The notes under the pieces are model-generated. The model ran no database searches and was not told where the DNA came from. It worked only from the letters and a program-made list of their open reading frames with translations. Positions 23,597 through 31,252 of a stretch of 56,219 nucleotides of DNA are shown piece after piece; position 1 is the first letter of the stretch; every line of letters begins with the position of its first letter. The stretch is taken from contig CAZNNN010000002.1 of NCBI GenBank assembly GCA_964574405.1, forward strand, positions 1-56,219, read 5' to 3'. The stretch is from JBBAAW01 sp964574405 (GTDB lineage: Bacteria; Patescibacteriota; WWE3; UBA101185; UBA10185). The position numbers were made by a program, and so were the translations under genes.

Positions 23597-23651
23597 ACTA
23601 TGCCACACTTTTTAGAGCATGTCTAGCCACTTGACTCTAGTTTAACTAGAA
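23597..23651 (-). promoter_or_regulatory. 17-bp operator (site 2) and promoter of rpsF-ssb
   Basis: On the minus strand TTCTAGTTAAACTAGAG (23635-23651) is followed after 9 bp by TAGACA (23620-23625), 17 bp and CATAGT (23597-23602). The boxes are weaker than at other sites, but the palindrome-to--35 spacing is the same as at dprA. Confidence 0.5.
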
Positions 23652-23687
23652 TTTACCGTCACTGTGCTAACCAGTCGGGAAATAGTA

Positions 23688-24839
23688 TCAAACATTAAAC
23701 CTAAATTCAACTACATCCCCATCTTTCATAACATAATTTTTACCCTCAAGTTTAATTAACCCAAGTTCTTTAGCTTTTTTTAGACTTTTTACCTGGATCA
23801 GATCCGTAAAGGACACGATATCCGCGCCAATAAACCCGCGTTCAAAATCTGAATGAATAGTACCTGCCGCCTCAGGTGCGTAGGCTCCAGTTCTTATGGT
23901 CCAAGCCCGTACTTCCTTTGGACCAGCGGTTAAAAAGTCCCGCAAACCTAAAAGTTTATAGCCAGCTTTAATGAGTCTGTTTAAACCAGGTTCTTCCATC
24001 CCCAATTCTTTTAGGTATTCTTTCTGCTCGTTTTCCGGTAATGAGCAGATTTCTGACTCAATTTTTGCACTTATGTACAACCTGTCATTGCGAGCGAGGT
24101 GAAGCAATCCCGATGAGCTTGCTTCGTCATCCGCCAAGGCGGATTCCTCGCAACGACTCTGGAGAGAGTCTTCAGACACATTATAGACATATAACATGGG
24201 TTTTCGGGTGAGTAAATTTATTCCTCTAAGAGCCTTTTCTTCCTTAGCGTCCAAGATTAACTCCCTAGCAGGCTTTCCTGCATTTAAAGTCGATCCAATC
24301 TTCTCTAGCACTGAAACCCTTAATATTGCTTCGGTATCCCTAGACCTAGCATCGTCCTTGGCAGTACCCAATATTCTATCCAAAATAGAAATGTCCGCCA
24401 GTATCAGCTCAGTATCAATGGTAGATATGTCTTCCTGCGGGTTTACCGCACCAGCTCTAATGATATTGTCGTCCTCAAAATCTCTTATAACATGCACCAA
24501 CGCACTAACTTCTCTAATATGCCCTAAAAATTCATTGCCCAAACCCTCACCTTTGTGGGCTCCCTTAACCAAACCGGCAATATCGTAAAATTTAACGGTA
24601 GATGGAATAACCCTTTGAGGCACCTCGCGATCCCCTATCCTCTGCCCGTAATCGTTTCGGACTACTTCCACCAGCCCCTTAAGTCGTTCATCTGGCACCT
24701 CTACCACCCCCACATTTGGTTCGATGGTAGCAAACGGGTAATTGGCAACCAAAGCCGCCTGCTTTTTTAACAAAGCGTTAAACAGCGTTGATTTTCCCAC
24801 ATTCGGCAAACCTATTATTCCTAAAGATAGAGCGGACAT
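23688..24839 (-). CDS. ychF: YchF/Obg-family GTPase with repeat insertion
   Basis: YchF (Ola1) is a ribosome-associated ATPase/GTPase. Its 383 aa include the P-loop GLPNVGKSTLFNAL (residues 8-21), DIAGLVKGAHKGEGLGN (G3) and the C-terminal TGS domain ending FRFNV. At about residues 226-252 there is an extra segment (ESALADDEASSSGLLHL in its middle) encoded by a palindromic repeat at 24085-24160. It is in frame and lies in the region before the helical domain resumes at LYISAKIES. The NKxE-type G4 position of YchF is altered as usual for the family. Confidence 0.95.
   Translation of the reverse strand: MSALSLGIIGLPNVGKSTLFNALLKKQAALVANYPFATIEPNVGVVEVPDERLKGLVEVVRNDYGQRIGDREVPQRVIPSTVKFYDIAGLVKGAHKGEGLGNEFLGHIREVSALVHVIRDFEDDNIIRAGAVNPQEDISTIDTELILADISILDRILGTAKDDARSRDTEAILRVSVLEKIGSTLNAGKPARELILDAKEEKALRGINLLTRKPMLYVYNVSEDSLQSRCEESALADDEASSSGLLHLARNDRLYISAKIESEICSLPENEQKEYLKELGMEEPGLNRLIKAGYKLLGLRDFLTAGPKEVRAWTIRTGAYAPEAAGTIHSDFERGFIGADIVSFTDLIQVKSLKKAKELGLIKLEGKNYVMKDGDVVEFRFNV
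24085..24160. repeat. Palindromic element inserted in ychF
   Basis: TCATTGCGAGCGAGGTGAAG (start at 24085) and an opposed TCCGCCAAGGCGGATTCCTC (24131-24150) with CGCAACGAC form a ~76-bp double palindrome. It adds about 25 codons and keeps the frame open. Confidence 0.8.
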
Positions 24840-24925
24840 TTGACTATTTTTCCTTCCCTTGATAGAATAAGTTCATCACGATGACTGGATAGGCTTAAGG
24901 TTTCGACCGAACGCTGATGCCAGTC

Positions 24926-25393
24926 CTAGTTTTTTAAGCTGTTTTTCAACCAATCCATTCTAACAATATATGACGAGTAGGGCTTGTAAAGCTTAGAGTA
25001 CAGCAGATTAGGCGTAAATAAATGTAAAAACTTACCAGTATTCACTAAGTGTTCTACCAAACAATAGAAGTCACCATCTCCAGACGCTATAATAGCCTTA
25101 TCGAAGTTATTAATCTGAAGCATTGTGTGTAACACCAATTCGGCGTCCACATTTCCTTTAACTATTCCACCGGGTAGCATCATTGTAGGCTTAAGAATTA
25201 CAGTGTAACCAGCTTGCTGTAATCCGGTATAAAGAGACTCGTTTCCAGCTCTGTAGCCTATAAATAGGTATGCGCTACTCACATTGTATTTATTGCGCAG
25301 ATACTGGCGAAATTTTCGCCAATTTAACTCCCAACCAAGGGATTTAATCCCCAAATTAATATTCTGACTATCTATAAACGCGTAATTTGCCAC
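24926..25393 (-). CDS. NYN-domain ribonuclease-like protein
   Basis: A 155-aa PIN-like NYN (LabA/DUF88) protein. Acidic sites: FIDSQNI at the N-terminus, KGNVDAELVLH in the middle and IASGDGDFYCLVEHL (about 100-114), the pattern expected for metal-dependent RNA cleavage. The start is GTG, 6 nt after TAGAAT, with TTGTTT 17 bp further up, so it should be leaderless. RNA substrates are unknown. Confidence 0.82.
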   Translation of the reverse strand: MANYAFIDSQNINLGIKSLGWELNWRKFRQYLRNKYNVSSAYLFIGYRAGNESLYTGLQQAGYTVILKPTMMLPGGIVKGNVDAELVLHTMLQINNFDKAIIASGDGDFYCLVEHLVNTGKFLHLFTPNLLYSKLYKPYSSYIVRMDWLKNSLKN

Positions 25394-25399
25394 CGCAGA

Positions 25400-25428
25400 A
25401 TTCTACAACACCGGCTGTATAAAAACAA
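25400..25428 (-). promoter_or_regulatory. Promoter of NYN gene
   Basis: TTGTTT (25423-25428), 17 bp, TAGAAT (25400-25405), 6 nt to GTG 25393. Confidence 0.6.
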
Positions 25429-25440
25429 GACCGCGTAGGT

Positions 25441-26598
25441 TTACAAAAAGGATCTTATGGGGGTTGAGACAAGCATGTCCTTATAATCACCTACTTGTGC
25501 CCTTTTCTTCTTGTGCTCACAAACCACGGATACAATAAAATCAGTAACAAGTGCCTTTAGCTCCCCACCTGTTAATTTTCCACTCTTGTAATCTTCGTAA
25601 GTTTTTTTTACCAAAGTATTATCAGCACAATGAAAATTCAGTAAGCTAAAAACAGGACAAATCTCAGGTATGGCACCAAGATCTCTGTGTACCGAAAGCA
25701 AGGAGACCGACCCTGTGTAAGCTTTTGTGATCTTGGTTTTTATAGTATCCGCATCATCGGTTAAATAAATCGCGGTCTCTGGTTTAGAACCCGACATTTT
25801 TTCCAGAGGGTTTTTGAGGCTGGGTTGAAATTTAAAAACCATCTCGGAAGGAGGTATAAAACCTGTTTTCTTTGCTATATCTCTTGATAGAAGCAGATAT
25901 GGGTGCTGATCTATTCCCACAGGTATGAGTGTGTCTCTTTTCCCCCCAAATTCTGGCAATTGTGGCATAAGTATTTGGGCTAACTGGACTGCTGCCCTGT
26001 AAAAAATCTTGCCTGAATTGTCCAAAGAATCCTCACCAAATATCGATTTTAAATATCCCATGTCCACATACTTACTTAGGTACATTGCAAAATTGTATAT
26101 ATCCGGATAGTCCGAAAGCACATAAAATCTTGTGCGTTCCCTTTTCAATCCAAGGGCTAGAATACTTGGTATTATTTCTCCGTAGCCAATCCTGCGACTG
26201 TCTGCAATACTGGAAACTTTTGAATCAATGTATGACTCGTCACTAGTAATGGGAATGTACACAAATGCCCCTAAGGTTTGTAAATACGAAAGAAGATCAA
26301 ACAAAACCTTGTGTCCAAAGTGTAACGGAGAGGATGGATTGAGCCCCGAAACAACAGTAAAATCCTGCCCTTTTGCCAGGTAAGAGGAGATGTTTTCAAA
26401 ACCCAAATGGGCAAAAACCATATCTCGATCAAAGTGAAAATCCAAAACGCCATAATAAGCCTTTAAATATCTCTTAACTCTGGAAAAGTCCTCTAAACCC
26501 AAATCCTCTATCTTTTTTGAGTATTGTTGAAGTAACAGCTCTTTGAGACCCTTCTTGCTCTCATATTCCCTTATTGCCAATTTTTCATTATCTGTCAT
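25441..26598 (-). CDS. trpS: Tryptophanyl-tRNA synthetase, archaeal/eukaryotic type
   Basis: Charges tRNA-Trp. The 385-aa class I enzyme has HFGH (in SSPLHFGHK, about residue 93) as HIGH and EKMSGSKPETAI (about 266) as KMSKS. GIDQHPYLLLSRDIA and FKFQPSL match the archaeal/eukaryotic TrpRS branch, not the ~330-aa bacterial one. ATG 26598 follows GGAGAT by 2 nt after a 7-nt gap from the upstream stop; a longer frame to 26625 overlaps that gene. It is the last gene of the trpR operon. The tRNA-Trp in the same operon has archaeal-type identity bases. Confidence 0.94.
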   Translation of the reverse strand: MTDNEKLAIREYESKKGLKELLLQQYSKKIEDLGLEDFSRVKRYLKAYYGVLDFHFDRDMVFAHLGFENISSYLAKGQDFTVVSGLNPSSPLHFGHKVLFDLLSYLQTLGAFVYIPITSDESYIDSKVSSIADSRRIGYGEIIPSILALGLKRERTRFYVLSDYPDIYNFAMYLSKYVDMGYLKSIFGEDSLDNSGKIFYRAAVQLAQILMPQLPEFGGKRDTLIPVGIDQHPYLLLSRDIAKKTGFIPPSEMVFKFQPSLKNPLEKMSGSKPETAIYLTDDADTIKTKITKAYTGSVSLLSVHRDLGAIPEICPVFSLLNFHCADNTLVKKTYEDYKSGKLTGGELKALVTDFIVSVVCEHKKKRAQVGDYKDMLVSTPIRSFL

Positions 26599-26605
26599 AT
26601 ATCTC

Positions 26606-27610
26606 CTATAATTCCAACGGTTCAAAAATGTACTTCTGAACCAACCTAATTACATCATTTCCCGAAGGCAAGTTAAAGTTGCTTTCGTTGGCAAGAAGTC
26701 CAAGGTCTTTGGTAATCAGTGCTTTTGCTAGCAAACCGGTTAAATATAACTCCCTAACGGCATTAGGAAGAGTAATATCTGCTGGACAGAACGAGCTTTT
26801 AATAAGCTCTTCAATCTGGTTTAGACTTGTCTTACCCAGGACGACTCTAAAATTCTGTAATTTATTACTACCAGCCTTATATGGGGTTAGACCGTATTTT
26901 TCAACTTCCGGATGTTTAAGAAGATAATCAAACTGAAGACCTAAAGGATAGGTGGGTTTAAGGTAAAAACCTTGCAATGGCAGGCGCTTGAGGCTTTTCC
27001 TAACAATATTTGCCATTCTGTCGTAATTGATCTCGCGCTTAGGACCTACTTTTATATCATAACCGGTTATGAGGGCAACTTCTTCTAGCGAATATTGAAA
27101 CTCCGCCTCACTTTCCTGCTTTAGTTTATTTTTTAGAACGGTCTTTTCTGCCAAATCAGCCATCTCGTGGCTTTCGCTAAAAACTCGCCTAACATTCGCC
27201 AGCGCTTCCTTAAAAGTTGAGGTCTCGAATAAATCGCTCATCCGTTCAAATTTTAGTGCCGTGCGGTATGTCGCACAAATTTTTGACTGCATTTCTGTGT
27301 TTTTACTGATCTGTTTTTTCACACCTTCTTCATCAACGCTTTTATTTCTCACAGAGGCAACATCACCAACAATCACCGTGCCGGCGGTCTTTGTGCCAGT
27401 CTCCGCTAATAACGAATTTAGGACAGAAAGAAAAAAGTAGTATTTTAGAGAATCAATCGTCAACCCAAAAGTATCGTAAGTTTCGCCGTAAACTAATTTA
27501 AAATCTGTAACCCTGCCTATTTCCAGCATCGAATCTTTAATGGGCAACAGGCTATCATCCACAAAATAGGCTCTAAGATTATCTAGTATTTGTTTGTTTA
27601 TATTGGTCAT
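26606..27610 (-). CDS. Unknown protein of the trp operon, 334 aa
   Basis: A soluble 334-aa protein that I cannot name. The N-terminal half is helical with a buried strand segment TVIVGDVASVRNKS (about residue 85-98), then a charged stretch (100-165) and GYDIKVGPKREINYD (about 180-195). Later come PTYPLGLQFDYLLKHPE and YGLTPYKAGSN, which look like a binding site. No membrane span. It lies between tRNA-Trp (5 nt upstream) and trpS (7 nt downstream) under a Trp operator, so a role in tryptophan or tRNA-Trp metabolism is inferred. There is no Shine-Dalgarno outside the tRNA sequence itself. Confidence 0.75.
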   Translation of the reverse strand: MTNINKQILDNLRAYFVDDSLLPIKDSMLEIGRVTDFKLVYGETYDTFGLTIDSLKYYFFLSVLNSLLAETGTKTAGTVIVGDVASVRNKSVDEEGVKKQISKNTEMQSKICATYRTALKFERMSDLFETSTFKEALANVRRVFSESHEMADLAEKTVLKNKLKQESEAEFQYSLEEVALITGYDIKVGPKREINYDRMANIVRKSLKRLPLQGFYLKPTYPLGLQFDYLLKHPEVEKYGLTPYKAGSNKLQNFRVVLGKTSLNQIEELIKSSFCPADITLPNAVRELYLTGLLAKALITKDLGLLANESNFNLPSGNDVIRLVQKYIFEPLEL

Positions 27611-27615
27611 AGTTT

Positions 27616-27690
27616 TGGTGAGTGGGACAAGAATCGAACTTGTGTTTCTCGTTTTGGAGACGAGAGTTCTAGCCGCTGAACTACCCACTC
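27616..27690 (-). tRNA. tRNA-Trp (CCA), archaeal-type ends
   Basis: 75 nt with CCA: acceptor GAGTGGG/CCCACTC, D stem GTTC/GAAC, anticodon stem CTCGT/ACGAG with loop CTCCAAA (anticodon CCA), T arm ACAAG-TTCGATT-CTTGT. The pair 1-72 is G-C and position 73 is A; bacterial tRNA-Trp usually has A1-U72 and G73. It lies 5 nt after the trpR stop and 5 nt before the next ATG, so it is inside the operon transcript. Confidence 0.95.
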
Positions 27691-27695
27691 GCACC

Positions 27696-28010
27696 CTATT
27701 TGTTATAAAAAGGAGGTATGTAGGAAAGACGCTCTTTTAGAATCTTAAAACGCCCTTCTTGTAGCTCCTTTGAACCTCTAGTGACCGTAGCAACCCCCAC
27801 GGAAAGATCTTGAGCTATATTGTGGTGCGACTCCCCTTTTAGTAACCTTGACACTATTTCAAGCCTTAAGGGCAACTCTTGCAACTCTTTCACGGTTAAC
27901 AAACCTACCAGAAAATCCTCCATAGTGGCGCTATCCCCTATGTCCATGAGGACGCTTAGAAGATGCTCAAAATATTTATTTTTATAGATATTGTCTGGTC
28001 TTTTTTTCAT
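27696..28010 (-). CDS. trpR: TrpR-family repressor
   Basis: A 104-aa helical DNA-binding protein. LTVKELQELPLRLEIVSRLL followed by the helix-turn-helix HHNIAQDLSVGVATVTRGSKEL aligns with E. coli TrpR (GIATITRGSNSLK). The related YerC/YecD branch is an alternative, but the operator upstream is a TrpR-type site. The residues that hold tryptophan (Arg in the LRLEIVSRLL helix, Thr in VTRGS) seem present. ATG 28010, with AGGAAG 10 nt upstream. It is first in the operon trpR, tRNA-Trp, unknown, trpS, and would repress itself when tryptophan is plentiful. Confidence 0.88.
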   Translation of the reverse strand: MKKRPDNIYKNKYFEHLLSVLMDIGDSATMEDFLVGLLTVKELQELPLRLEIVSRLLKGESHHNIAQDLSVGVATVTRGSKELQEGRFKILKERLSYIPPFYNK

Positions 28011-28027
28011 GCCATTTCTCTTCCTGT

Positions 28028-28070
28028 ACTAGTACGCTAGTATTATACATGGGTATAACGAGTTTGTCAA
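28028..28070 (-). promoter_or_regulatory. trpR operon promoter with Trp operator
   Basis: Minus strand: TTGACA (28065-28070), 17 bp, TATAAT (28042-28047): a perfect consensus promoter. ACTAGCGTACTAGT (28041-28028) follows at once. Both CTAG cores lie 4 bp apart as in the E. coli trp operator (ACTAGTTAACTAGT), differing only at three central bases. It covers the transcription start, so bound repressor should block initiation. The -35 overlaps the fic stop. Confidence 0.8.
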
Positions 28071-29089
28071 ATGTAGTGCGTGGCTCTTCCGTTCCCTACC
28101 CTCTTTATCAAGCTCATCTCCAAAAGTTTTTTAAAGTCTAATGCGCGGGTAGCTTTGGCTCTAGGGGTTAGCTTTGAATATTGCGCGTCAGTTATAAAAC
28201 CGTGTTTTGAGACATAGTCAAGAAGCAATTTCTCATAAGGCTTTATAGTATTTGCAGGACTAGTACTAACCGTTTCCAACTCGCCCTTTACACGCAATAA
28301 CTCATCTACAACGCCATCGGTGAAGTACTCTAGCCACTGTGTAAAATCAAGCTTTTCGTAAATTTCGTAGTAGTCTCCTAAAACTCCTACTTTTTCAAAA
28401 TATTTGGAAACATTTTTGTTGTAATAATTTTCAAAACTAAACAGATTAAAGGTATCCAGCCCCATTCTTGCCAGTATTACTTTGGTAAGTAATCTAGTGG
28501 TTCGTCCATTCCCGTCCATAAAAGGGTGAATAACCACAAACTGCTTGTGAAAAATACCTGCCAGTATTAACGGGTCTAAAATTTGTTCGTTTTTAGTAAC
28601 AAAGGCGAGAAGGTCTGCTATCAAATTGAGTACATCTTGGTGTTGGGGAGCGAAATAGGCAATAACTCGCGTGGCTGGATTATTAACCACCTCGGAAACC
28701 TTTCTAAAACTGCCACAATTAAAATCGGCTACTAAATCTTTGGTTACAATCTTGTGAACATTCAAGACAAGCTTTTGATCTATTTCCAAAGTTTCGTTTT
28801 TTATCAAAGGGTTAAGCTTCTCTAAAGCCTGATTATAGTTTAAGACCTCCCTTTCACTATCTCTTAAATGCTGGGGGCTGGTTTTTAAAATCCTTCTTAC
28901 TTCCAATAACGGTAACGGATTACCTTCGATTCGCGTGGATGAGTGGGAGGATGACGCCTTGGCAGTTTTTTCCAGTTCCGCCAGCACAATTTGAGGAAAT
29001 TTTTTGTTGTTAAGCTCTGCAGTAATAACTGCCACCCTTTTGATATTTTCTATTATTTTAGGGGTTACCTCGTACTTTGGATTAAACAT
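28067..29089 (-). CDS. Fic-family protein
   Basis: Fic enzymes transfer AMP or similar groups to protein hydroxyls. The 340-aa protein has an N-terminal inhibitory motif SSTRIEGN (about residue 51-58; S-x-x-x-E-G), the catalytic loop VIHPFMDGNGRTTRL (about 186-200) with its His and Gly-Asn-Gly-Arg, and a C-terminal winged-helix (about 270-340). This is the common class II Fic layout, autoinhibited until the Glu moves away. Targets unknown. It is leaderless from TTGCAA-N17-TAAAAT. No separate antitoxin gene is adjacent. Confidence 0.92.
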   Translation of the reverse strand: MFNPKYEVTPKIIENIKRVAVITAELNNKKFPQIVLAELEKTAKASSSHSSTRIEGNPLPLLEVRRILKTSPQHLRDSEREVLNYNQALEKLNPLIKNETLEIDQKLVLNVHKIVTKDLVADFNCGSFRKVSEVVNNPATRVIAYFAPQHQDVLNLIADLLAFVTKNEQILDPLILAGIFHKQFVVIHPFMDGNGRTTRLLTKVILARMGLDTFNLFSFENYYNKNVSKYFEKVGVLGDYYEIYEKLDFTQWLEYFTDGVVDELLRVKGELETVSTSPANTIKPYEKLLLDYVSKHGFITDAQYSKLTPRAKATRALDFKKLLEMSLIKRVGNGRATHYI

Positions 29090-29098
29090 ATTAGTCGT

Positions 29099-29127
29099 AT
29101 TTTAGACGATTTTTAGACGATTTGCAA
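29099..29127 (-). promoter_or_regulatory. fic promoter with direct repeats
   Basis: TTGCAA (29122-29127), 17 bp, TAAAAT (29099-29104), 9 nt to ATG. The spacer is formed by two copies of TTTTAGACGAT, a possible operator. Confidence 0.55.
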
Positions 29128-29133
29128 CTTAAT

Positions 29134-29841
29134 TTAGATTAATTTATCCCCCAAAAAGCGGAGTTTCTGTTCCTGTGTTACTGCACCCCGCTCGTCGGTT
29201 TCATACAAAACCACATAATCAACTCCATCCACACTTTCTCCATACATGTTGCCCCAAAGACCCTTATATTTATGGATTTTGCCAAACCAATCTTTGAAAA
29301 TCGTTTCCCATTCGGTCTCACCTGATTTTGGGACCATATATGAAACCACGCCAGTCATCAAACGCCCTCGCTTAACATCAATTAGCATTGTTCCTTGACA
29401 CGAGGATCCACACTTGGTGTAAAAAGCAACATGATCATTACCCACCCAAAAAGGAGGATATGTTATCCTCTCCGACTGGTACAAAAGCTTTTCCACTGAC
29501 TCGCCAACACGAAGTAGCTTCACACTAGACTCCGGATCGTTAAAATAAGTTCTAACTACATAGTACCCGTCTGGTGAAATAGCCTGGTAGATACGACCCG
29601 CTGCTGGTCGACCATCTTTGTAATGCGGATCTTCCAAAGATTTAACTCTATTTTCTAAACGGCTTTCGATATCATTCCAATATAGCTCCGCAGTATCTTG
29701 ATCTTCCCTTGTCTGTAACCGTAACTTTTCCAGATCGTTTTTGCGCACAAAGTCTGAACGATCAATGCGCAGATGTATTAGTACACTTACATTTGCTATT
29801 ATTAATGTCGAGATCGACAAAATTAGTAGAAATTTTTTCAT
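29134..29841 (-). CDS. Membrane-anchored exported protein, unknown
   Basis: A 235-aa protein. The N-terminus MKKFLLILSISTLIIANVSV is a signal anchor without a lipobox. A short charged coiled stretch (about 30-70) precedes a beta-rich domain (about 80-235) with one close Cys pair (CGSSCQG, about 144-148) that could form a disulfide outside the cell. No family recognised. It is 23 nt after the SleB-like gene and probably in one transcript with it. Confidence 0.65.
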   Translation of the reverse strand: MKKFLLILSISTLIIANVSVLIHLRIDRSDFVRKNDLEKLRLQTREDQDTAELYWNDIESRLENRVKSLEDPHYKDGRPAAGRIYQAISPDGYYVVRTYFNDPESSVKLLRVGESVEKLLYQSERITYPPFWVGNDHVAFYTKCGSSCQGTMLIDVKRGRLMTGVVSYMVPKSGETEWETIFKDWFGKIHKYKGLWGNMYGESVDGVDYVVLYETDERGAVTQEQKLRFLGDKLI

Positions 29842-29864
29842 AATTTCACCGACAGGCTAAAAAA

Positions 29865-31064
29865 TTACAACTTGTAAAAGTATATGTCCCCGAATTTTGC
29901 TTTATATTTATCCGGAGTAGCCCAGCGTGGCCAATCTGGATCTCCTACTGAATAGGAATGAAAATTAGTAGCACCGTTGGTCGGATCTGCTACAATACCA
30001 ACCAATACTTTTTCAGCAACTTCGTACGACAACCTCCACTCTTCTGGTGAGTCGCGATTTGAAGGATAGCGAACTTTATCAACGGTGTGGACATTCCACA
30101 GTCCATCGTATTGGTTCGGTTTCAACATCACTTCTTTTAAGGTTGTTCCTTCATGACCCCCTTTAAACCTGTTTGTAACGGTATAAGCAACTCCAATTCT
30201 AGCCAATTCAGGTTGACCCTCGGTTTCTCCCAGCAAGAGTCGAGCCAAAAGCATTATGTCGGTATCATCGTTATAATTACCCGTCCAATCTGGATCATTT
30301 ACTGTTGGTACTCTCTTAGGGATATCGGGTACAGCACCAAAGTCAAAGGAAGCATTTTCTAGTGTAGGCATACGGTCTGCGATCAGCTCTACCCAATGAA
30401 AGCCTTTTGGCAGCGAGACAGTGAGCTTTAGCGTTTCTGTTTTAGATTGTGCTAGAAAAGGCAACCGACCTCCCAGCAACGACCACATCCACCTAGTTAA
30501 AGAGGTATTGTTCTTCTGCACCACACCGTCAATCTTAATTTTCACATCGTCACTGTCTCTCTTCCGACGAGAATAGGTTATAGTTAGAGTTACTTTTTTA
30601 AGTGGCAGATTATCAAACACAAAAGTAACCCACGGTCTGCGATCTCCGTCTTCAGCTTGAAGTTTAGGCTCTAGCCACAATACTTGCTCAGATTCCCATT
30701 TAGCCGCCTCTGCTCTCTCAACCACAGCTGTACCGGGCGAAGAATCGGCGATATATTCTATTTTATGGCTAGTACCTTCTAAAAAGGTTAAGAAGTAGAT
30801 TGTCTTTGATAGGTTATGTAATTGACCACCACTAAAAGCAGACGGGGCGTCAAAATTATTTGCTTTAGTCTCCCCACCGTACCCAAAGCCCTTTCCATCT
30901 ATTCTTACAGCTAAATCTTCATCATCAGTTGCGCCATTAAGTTGCTTTTCGCTTTTCACTCTAGCTGTGATCCATACAAGATAAAATAAGCGATTTCCAT
31001 AGAAAGCAGCCTCACCCTTGTTACTGATCGTTCTGGAATTTTTATCTTGCAATACGAGTTGCAT
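29865..31064 (-). CDS. Protein with SleB-type cell-wall hydrolase domain
   Basis: A 399-aa protein. Residues ~270-399 match the SleB/CwlJ (Hydrolase_2) fold: LLARLLLGETEGQPELARIG with the catalytic Glu, AYTVTNRF and DPTNGATNFHSY, ending W-P-R-W and GDIYFY. The N-terminal 260 residues are beta-rich and unknown, perhaps a binding module. No signal peptide is evident with ATG 31064 (MQLVLQD); a GTG at 31106 would add a hydrophobic start (LHFLPFWYI), so the N-terminus and export are uncertain. Likely cuts peptidoglycan. Confidence 0.75.
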   Translation of the reverse strand: MQLVLQDKNSRTISNKGEAAFYGNRLFYLVWITARVKSEKQLNGATDDEDLAVRIDGKGFGYGGETKANNFDAPSAFSGGQLHNLSKTIYFLTFLEGTSHKIEYIADSSPGTAVVERAEAAKWESEQVLWLEPKLQAEDGDRRPWVTFVFDNLPLKKVTLTITYSRRKRDSDDVKIKIDGVVQKNNTSLTRWMWSLLGGRLPFLAQSKTETLKLTVSLPKGFHWVELIADRMPTLENASFDFGAVPDIPKRVPTVNDPDWTGNYNDDTDIMLLARLLLGETEGQPELARIGVAYTVTNRFKGGHEGTTLKEVMLKPNQYDGLWNVHTVDKVRYPSNRDSPEEWRLSYEVAEKVLVGIVADPTNGATNFHSYSVGDPDWPRWATPDKYKAKFGDIYFYKL

Positions 31065-31129
31065 ATTATCGTTAATATACCAAAAAGGCAGAAAATGTAA
31101 ATACACCGCGGTGTTCGATGTTTCGAGAC

Positions 31130-31252
31130 TCAGTCCCCCAGCTTATCCAGATATTCGGAAACCTCCACCACAAACTTATCAAAGTCGCTCAATTCTTCCT
31201 TAACGATCTTAAAAATCACTTCTGGTTCAACCTGCTCGTTGCGCGCGTTCAC
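31130..31252 (-). CDS. Small frame beside nucleotidyltransferase, 40 aa
   Basis: GTG 31252 follows GGAGGGTAA by a good spacing and opens a 40-codon frame rich in Glu, Lys and Val (EVIFKIVKEELSDFDKFVV), predicted as one or two helices. It overlaps the 3' end of the MNT-type gene by 26 nt. This is the place where a HEPN partner is usually found, but it is far too short for HEPN; it could be a remnant or a tiny antitoxin. Confidence 0.4.
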   Translation of the reverse strand: MNARNEQVEPEVIFKIVKEELSDFDKFVVEVSEYLDKLGD

